A DNA stretch of 8,550 nucleotides from the NCBI GenBank assembly GCA_046261875.1, contig JBHENW010000034.1, positions 1-8,550 of the forward strand. Direction: 5' to 3'. The notes beneath the pieces are model-generated. The model searched no databases and was not told the origin of the DNA. It was given only the letters and a program-made list of their open reading frames with translations. Each line of letters begins with the position of its first letter. The stretch's first letter is position 1. Shown piece after piece: positions 5,181-8,550 of this stretch. A program made the translations under genes and the position numbers. The stretch comes from JBHENW01 sp046261875. GTDB lineage: Bacteria; Acidobacteriota; Thermoanaerobaculia; UBA5066; Gp7-AA6.

Positions 5181-6437
5181 TTATTCGATCACCTGGACGC
5201 CCGGCCGGGCCTCGATCTGGCGCAGCCGCGCGGGAACCGGATGGACCTCGGAGACCGGCGCCAGGCTCCGCTCGAGGGACAGGTCCAGATCGATGTCGCC
5301 TCGGGCGTTTCGGCCGTAGAGCCCGAACTTTCCGTCGTCGGATCGGAGGATGTACCGGTAAGGCCTTCCGTACGGATCCCGGACCTCGCTCGAGTCGAGG
5401 ATGCCCGCCATCACCAGGTCCTCGAGGCTTCGGGGATAACGGCCGGAGGAGTCGTAATAGACCCGCACCGACCGCTCGATGGTGACGAGGCGGTCGAGCG
5501 AGGCGGCTTTGAGGAAGTCCGCGAGCTCCCGCGTCCGGGCGGGCGACCGCAGCAGGACGTTCCACGGATTCCGGGGAACGAAATAGATGCCGAGCGCCAC
5601 GAAGCCGAGCACGAGCGCCCAGAGAAGTCCCGTCCGGCTCGCGGGCGGTCGCGCGGCGGCGACTGGCTGCGGCGCGGGCAGGGCCGACTCCGGGGGCGCC
5701 TCCTCGATGAGGTTCCTGTCGAGCAGGTCGGCGAGCCCCTTGAAGACCTCGAAGTCGGAGAGAAAGGCCCGTTCCATGATGTCCGCCACGGACCGCTGAC
5801 CGTCCACCCACTTCCAGGCCTCCGCTTCCGGCTTGGACACGACGAGATGACCCTCGCGCAAACCTTCTCCCGACGTGACGAGACGCAGGCTCTCGACCCC
5901 GTTCGCCTTGCGGAACACGACGTCCGCCGAACGGACTTTCTTCTCCAGGAGGGGCCACTCGTCGAGCATCTGCGCCGCTTCCATGAGGATGGATTCCGTC
6001 GGCACCGGGGACATGTGGTCCGCGTCGTAGTCGATACGCCCTTCCTGGCTGAAGCGGAAGCGGCCATCGGTCCAGCGAAACGAGCTGAAGACGATCCGGA
6101 AAATCTGGAGGCGGAGAGCCTCGCGGAGGTCCTCGGGAGTGACGAGACGCTCGCGGATGAGCAGGAATCCGAGCCGCTGCTGCGTCTCCTTCTGCTTCTC
6201 GAGGAGCCGCTCGAGCTGCTCCTCGCTGATGCGCCCCGCCCGGACGAGCAGGCTGCCGATCCGGTTGTCCAGCCCCCGCGAGGCGGACTCGGCCGAGACG
6301 ACCTGCCCTCCGAGGAAGCTGACCGTGATCGTGTCCTCATCCCCCTCGACGGTTAGGACTCCGCTCTTTCGCTGGAGACCGAGCACCTGAAAGATGTCGT
6401 TCAGCGAGAAGACCCGAAGCGTCCCCTCAAGACCCAT
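5181..6437 (-). CDS. DUF4388 (PATAN-like) membrane protein with C-terminal GspG-like domain
   Basis: This 418-residue protein starts at ATG 6437. Residues 1-130 match DUF4388: MGLEGTLRVFSLNDIFQVLGLQ, KSGVLTV, FLGGQVVSAES, closing with FRWTDGRFRFS. Inside it, residues 59-115 (IGSLLVRAGRISEEQLERLLEKQ, then RLGFLLI, then LVTPEDLREAL) resemble the MshEN/GspE N-terminal fold. Residues 208-246 look like a small winged-helix module (VDGQRSVADIMERAF to LLDRNLIEE). One membrane helix at 269-287 (TGLLWALVLGFVALGIYFV) follows a Pro/Ala linker. After it, residues 318-383 (VYYDSSGRYPRSLEDL, DPYGRPYRY, FGLYGRNARGDID) resemble the C-terminal domain of pseudopilin GspG. The likely topology is cytoplasmic N-terminus and exported C-terminus. 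Its ATG overlaps the preceding TPR gene by 11 bases. The domain reading is motif-based; function is unknown, with sensing or regulation at the membrane a guess. Confidence 0.85.
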   Translation of the reverse strand: MGLEGTLRVFSLNDIFQVLGLQRKSGVLTVEGDEDTITVSFLGGQVVSAESASRGLDNRIGSLLVRAGRISEEQLERLLEKQKETQQRLGFLLIRERLVTPEDLREALRLQIFRIVFSSFRWTDGRFRFSQEGRIDYDADHMSPVPTESILMEAAQMLDEWPLLEKKVRSADVVFRKANGVESLRLVTSGEGLREGHLVVSKPEAEAWKWVDGQRSVADIMERAFLSDFEVFKGLADLLDRNLIEEAPPESALPAPQPVAAARPPASRTGLLWALVLGFVALGIYFVPRNPWNVLLRSPARTRELADFLKAASLDRLVTIERSVRVYYDSSGRYPRSLEDLVMAGILDSSEVRDPYGRPYRYILRSDDGKFGLYGRNARGDIDLDLSLERSLAPVSEVHPVPARLRQIEARPGVQVIE

Positions 6438-8313
6438 GCGATTCCCTCCACGCGGAGACGTTCGCAATGAGCCAGACCGCGAGCGCGGACAGCGCCGCGA
6501 TGCCGACGACCATCCGCCATCCGTCCACGGCGAGCTGGCGCGGATCGAAGAGACGATGACCGAGGAGGAAGGCGGCGAGGGCCAGGAAGAACAGGAGGAG
6601 CGTGACGGCCCCGGCGATGGACCGTTCGGTGAAGAAACGGTGGGTGCCCGGGAACAGCAGGGAGAGCAGGCGGCAGACGCGGTCATCCGAGCGCGTGCGG
6701 CGCCGGACCTCGTCGGCCTGCGCGACGTGCGCCTGGATGCCGGCGTCCTCGCGGCGCAGGTGCAGGCGCACGCAGGTGGCGCAGTAGAGCGGCGGATCCC
6801 CGTACCGCTTGCAGAAAGCGCAGAAAGGCGCGCCGCACCGCGCGCACGGCTCCGAGGGGGGGGTCCGCGACCGATTCCGCGCGATGAACGCTCCGAGCAG
6901 CAGCGCCGCCCATGGCCCGAGGACGAGCGGGGAGAGAAGGACCTGATCGAGGCGGTAAGGCGCGGCGTGTCCCGGCATCCGTCGGCTGCGCGCCTGAGCG
7001 TTCCAACGCTCGACGCGTGCCCTCGCGCGGTCCAGCCCGTAGGAGGGGGCGACGACGCGCTGGAGGTTCGGCGTCTCGGTCCACAGCTTCACCTGCTCTG
7101 GGGCGAGCTGGCGGGCGCGCGCGATCGCGGACCGCTGTCCCGGGAAGTCGTAAGCCTCTCCGAGAGCGAGCGACAGGTTGTAATGGACCTCCGGAGCGTT
7201 CGGCGCGCGATCGGCGGCGGCGCGATAGTCGCGGATGGCGGAAGGGAAATCGGAGTCGAGAAAGTACACGTTGCCGCGGCTGACGAAGTGCCGGTAGTCG
7301 CGGGAGTCCACCTGGATCGCCCGGTCGTAGGAAGCGACCGCCCTCTGGAACTCCCCGCGCCGCTCCGCGTATCGGCCGAGCAGGAACCAGACGTCGGGAT
7401 CGTCGCGGAAGACCGTCGCAGCCTGCTGGAGGCCGTCCTCCGCGCTCTGATCTTCCCGCCGTTCGTCGAGGTCGACCGCGGCGACGTAGAGCGGCGAGCG
7501 CTGGAGGATGTTCTCGCGGCCGATGGCGGCGAAGAAGGGGGCGAGGAGGCCCAGCGCGAGCATGCCGCCGACGAGGACGGCCCGCTCGACGCCCGACGTG
7601 TACGCGAAGACGAGCGCCCCCCAGTAGAGCACGAGCCACAGCGGGCCGAGCCCAAAGGCGATGGGGAGGCCGAAGATCAGGAGTGCCAGCGGGACGGCCG
7701 CTCTCCGTCCAAACAGGCGGCGCCCGAGCTCCTTGAGGTCGTGCGCCAGACGGGCGCGATGCCGCAGGAGCAGGATCAGGATGCCCGCCAGCACGGTGGC
7801 CCCGAACGCGAGCCCCGCCCAGATTGCGAGCGACGAGAAGAGAGAGAGCCGCGACTCCCGCGTGCGGAAGAGGGTGGCGACGGCCTCGGGCACACCGCGG
7901 AGCGCCTCGGGATACGCGCCGCTGCGGAAGAGCGAGGCGACGCGCTCCGCCGCCGCGTCGAAGTTGCCGTCGTCGAGCTGGAGCGCGGCGTCGTACGCCC
8001 GCGCGGCGCGCTCCGTCTTCCCGAGCGACTCGGCTTTCCGGGCCTCGTGGACCAGCGTGCGCGAAAAGTCCGAGAGGCGCCGCCCGCCGACCGCGCGCCC
8101 CGCCTTGCGCATCTCCGACAGCGCGCTCGCGGCGCCGCGCGCGTCGTCCTCGATGTGCGCGTTCAAGAATGCGAACCAGTGGCCGCGGTAGAGGCTGCGG
8201 GTGACGGGGGACGCCGGAACGGGCGATTGAGCCGGAGCCTGCGCGCTCCCCGGCGCGGCCAGCAGAAAGGTGGCCAGGAAGAGAGAGAAAAGCGCGGCCG
8301 AGCGGCTGCTCAA
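6427..8313 (-). CDS. Exported multi-pass membrane protein with TPR repeats and a six-cysteine zinc-ribbon-like motif
   Basis: This 628-residue protein begins with a signal peptide (1-25, hydrophobic ALFSLFLATFLLAAPGSAQA). Residues 85-150 contain TPR-like helices (AARAYDAALQLDDGNFDAAAERVASLF). Membrane segments are likely at 158-184, 205-222, 224-241 and 245-263. Residues 290-405 are classical TPRs (DVWFLLGRYAERRGEFQRAVASYDRAIQVD, then YRHFVSRGNVYFLDSDFPSAIRDYRAAADRAP, then VHYNLSLALGEAYDF). Another membrane segment at 458-477 precedes CARC-x4-CAFC-x9-CATC (490-514), a likely zinc-binding ribbon. Two further helices lie at 565-586 and 598-617. The start is TTG at 8313, overlapping the upstream TGA as TTGA; it is the only nearby start that keeps the signal peptide, and no clear ribosome site precedes it. 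It probably acts as a membrane-anchored scaffold. No enzyme motif was seen, and the exact role is unknown. Confidence 0.82.
   Translation of the reverse strand: MSSRSAALFSLFLATFLLAAPGSAQAPAQSPVPASPVTRSLYRGHWFAFLNAHIEDDARGAASALSEMRKAGRAVGGRRLSDFSRTLVHEARKAESLGKTERAARAYDAALQLDDGNFDAAAERVASLFRSGAYPEALRGVPEAVATLFRTRESRLSLFSSLAIWAGLAFGATVLAGILILLLRHRARLAHDLKELGRRLFGRRAAVPLALLIFGLPIAFGLGPLWLVLYWGALVFAYTSGVERAVLVGGMLALGLLAPFFAAIGRENILQRSPLYVAAVDLDERREDQSAEDGLQQAATVFRDDPDVWFLLGRYAERRGEFQRAVASYDRAIQVDSRDYRHFVSRGNVYFLDSDFPSAIRDYRAAADRAPNAPEVHYNLSLALGEAYDFPGQRSAIARARQLAPEQVKLWTETPNLQRVVAPSYGLDRARARVERWNAQARSRRMPGHAAPYRLDQVLLSPLVLGPWAALLLGAFIARNRSRTPPSEPCARCGAPFCAFCKRYGDPPLYCATCVRLHLRREDAGIQAHVAQADEVRRRTRSDDRVCRLLSLLFPGTHRFFTERSIAGAVTLLLFFLALAAFLLGHRLFDPRQLAVDGWRMVVGIAALSALAVWLIANVSAWRESHGS
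6442..6449 (-). promoter_or_regulatory. Ribosome binding site fixing the start of the DUF4388 gene
   Basis: The minus strand reads GGAGGGAA at 6449-6442, a few bases before ATG at 6437. The reading frame stays open upstream to 6686, but those 83 extra codons are the shadow of the TPR gene and do not look like protein. The site, together with the canonical MGLEGTL start of DUF4388 proteins, settles the start at 6437. Confidence 0.8.
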
Positions 8314-8550
8314 GGCTTCGGCGCCGGCGATCGGGTCGTCTCGACGAAAGCCAGCCGAAGCTCGTAGAGAAGGCGGGAAAGAAAATCCGACTCCTCGAAG
8401 GTCAGGTTGCCGCGCGTCTTCTGCTCGAGCACCGCGAGCCAGTCGATCATCTGCCGGGCGACCGCGGGCTCTCGATGGCGGGTCCCCGACGCGGGGTCGG
8501 GAATCAGGCCGAGCGACGCGTAGGCGGTCGTCGCGAGCGACCGCACGATG
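8310..8550 (-). CDS. DUF1844-family small protein, 5' end missing
   Basis: About 79 residues are visible, and the frame stays open to the right edge: an ATC codon precedes the GTG at 8546, so the true start lies outside the window. The sequence matches DUF1844: SLATTAYASLGLIPDP near the visible start, then ARQMIDWLAVLEQKTRGNLTFEESDFLSRLLYELRLAFVE, the conserved core of these short, mostly helical proteins. Function is unknown. Its TGA (8312-8310) overlaps the TTG start of the TPR gene, so the two are probably translated together. GTG 8546 is unlikely to be the real start because it falls inside the conserved helix. Confidence 0.85.
   Translation of the reverse strand, partial: IVRSLATTAYASLGLIPDPASGTRHREPAVARQMIDWLAVLEQKTRGNLTFEESDFLSRLLYELRLAFVETTRSPAPKP

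Noticed and set aside
5241..6356. 371-codon open frame on the plus strand
   Set aside because: It is the antisense of the DUF4388 gene, whose minus-strand domains and ribosome site are clear.
5181..6686. 501-residue version of the DUF4388 protein
   Set aside because: The extra 83 N-terminal residues are Ser/Arg/Pro-rich shadow of the overlapping TPR gene; the ribosome site and MGLEGTL start support 6437.
6394..8367. 657-codon open frame on the plus strand
   Set aside because: It is the antisense shadow of the TPR/zinc-ribbon gene, rich in Arg, Glu and Ala with no recognisable motif.

Overview
This is a GC-rich, tightly packed chromosomal window in which every supported gene is on the minus strand, so it reads from right to left. 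The combination of tandem GWxTD-domain lipoprotein-like or exported proteins, a DUF4388 (PATAN-like) protein and a large TPR/zinc-ribbon membrane protein suggests an Acidobacteriota-type genome. That assignment is inferred from gene families, not from a phylogenetic marker search. There is no stretch longer than 300 bases without a gene, and no tRNA, rRNA, CRISPR array, insertion sequence or integration gene was seen.

Layout in transcription order. (1) Positions 8550-5181 hold a three-gene translationally coupled cluster: the 3' part of a DUF1844 protein, a 628-residue exported membrane protein with TPR repeats and a six-cysteine ribbon, and a 418-residue DUF4388 protein. The DUF4388 protein carries one membrane helix and a C-terminal domain resembling the type II secretion pseudopilin GspG. 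The genes overlap by 4 and 11 bases. (2) A 160-base gap carries a good promoter candidate. It leads into a heat-shock block: dnaK (3110-5020), an Hsp20 small heat-shock protein (2544-2996) and an HspR-type MerR repressor (2158-2547). dnaK and hsp20 are separated by an inverted, heptamer-built repeat; hsp20 and hspR overlap by ATGA. (3) After a 92-base gap come two consecutive GWxTD-family genes. The first (245-2065) is complete. The second starts at 230 and runs off the left edge, and is recognisable only from its first 76 codons.

The heat-shock block makes functional sense: DnaK refolds proteins, Hsp20 holds unfolded ones, and an HspR homologue would be expected to repress the block and be released when DnaK is titrated. 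grpE and dnaJ are absent from the window. The GWxTD proteins and the DUF1844/TPR/DUF4388 cluster have no firmly established biochemical function.

The most unusual points are: a terminator-shaped hairpin with a T-rich tail lying inside the signal-peptide codons of the second GWxTD gene; the heptameric inverted repeat directly after the dnaK stop codon; the fusion of a DUF4388 cytoplasmic module to a GspG-like exported domain; and a matching AACTTGACA element upstream of both dnaK and hsp20. No clearly new defence or mobile system is visible.
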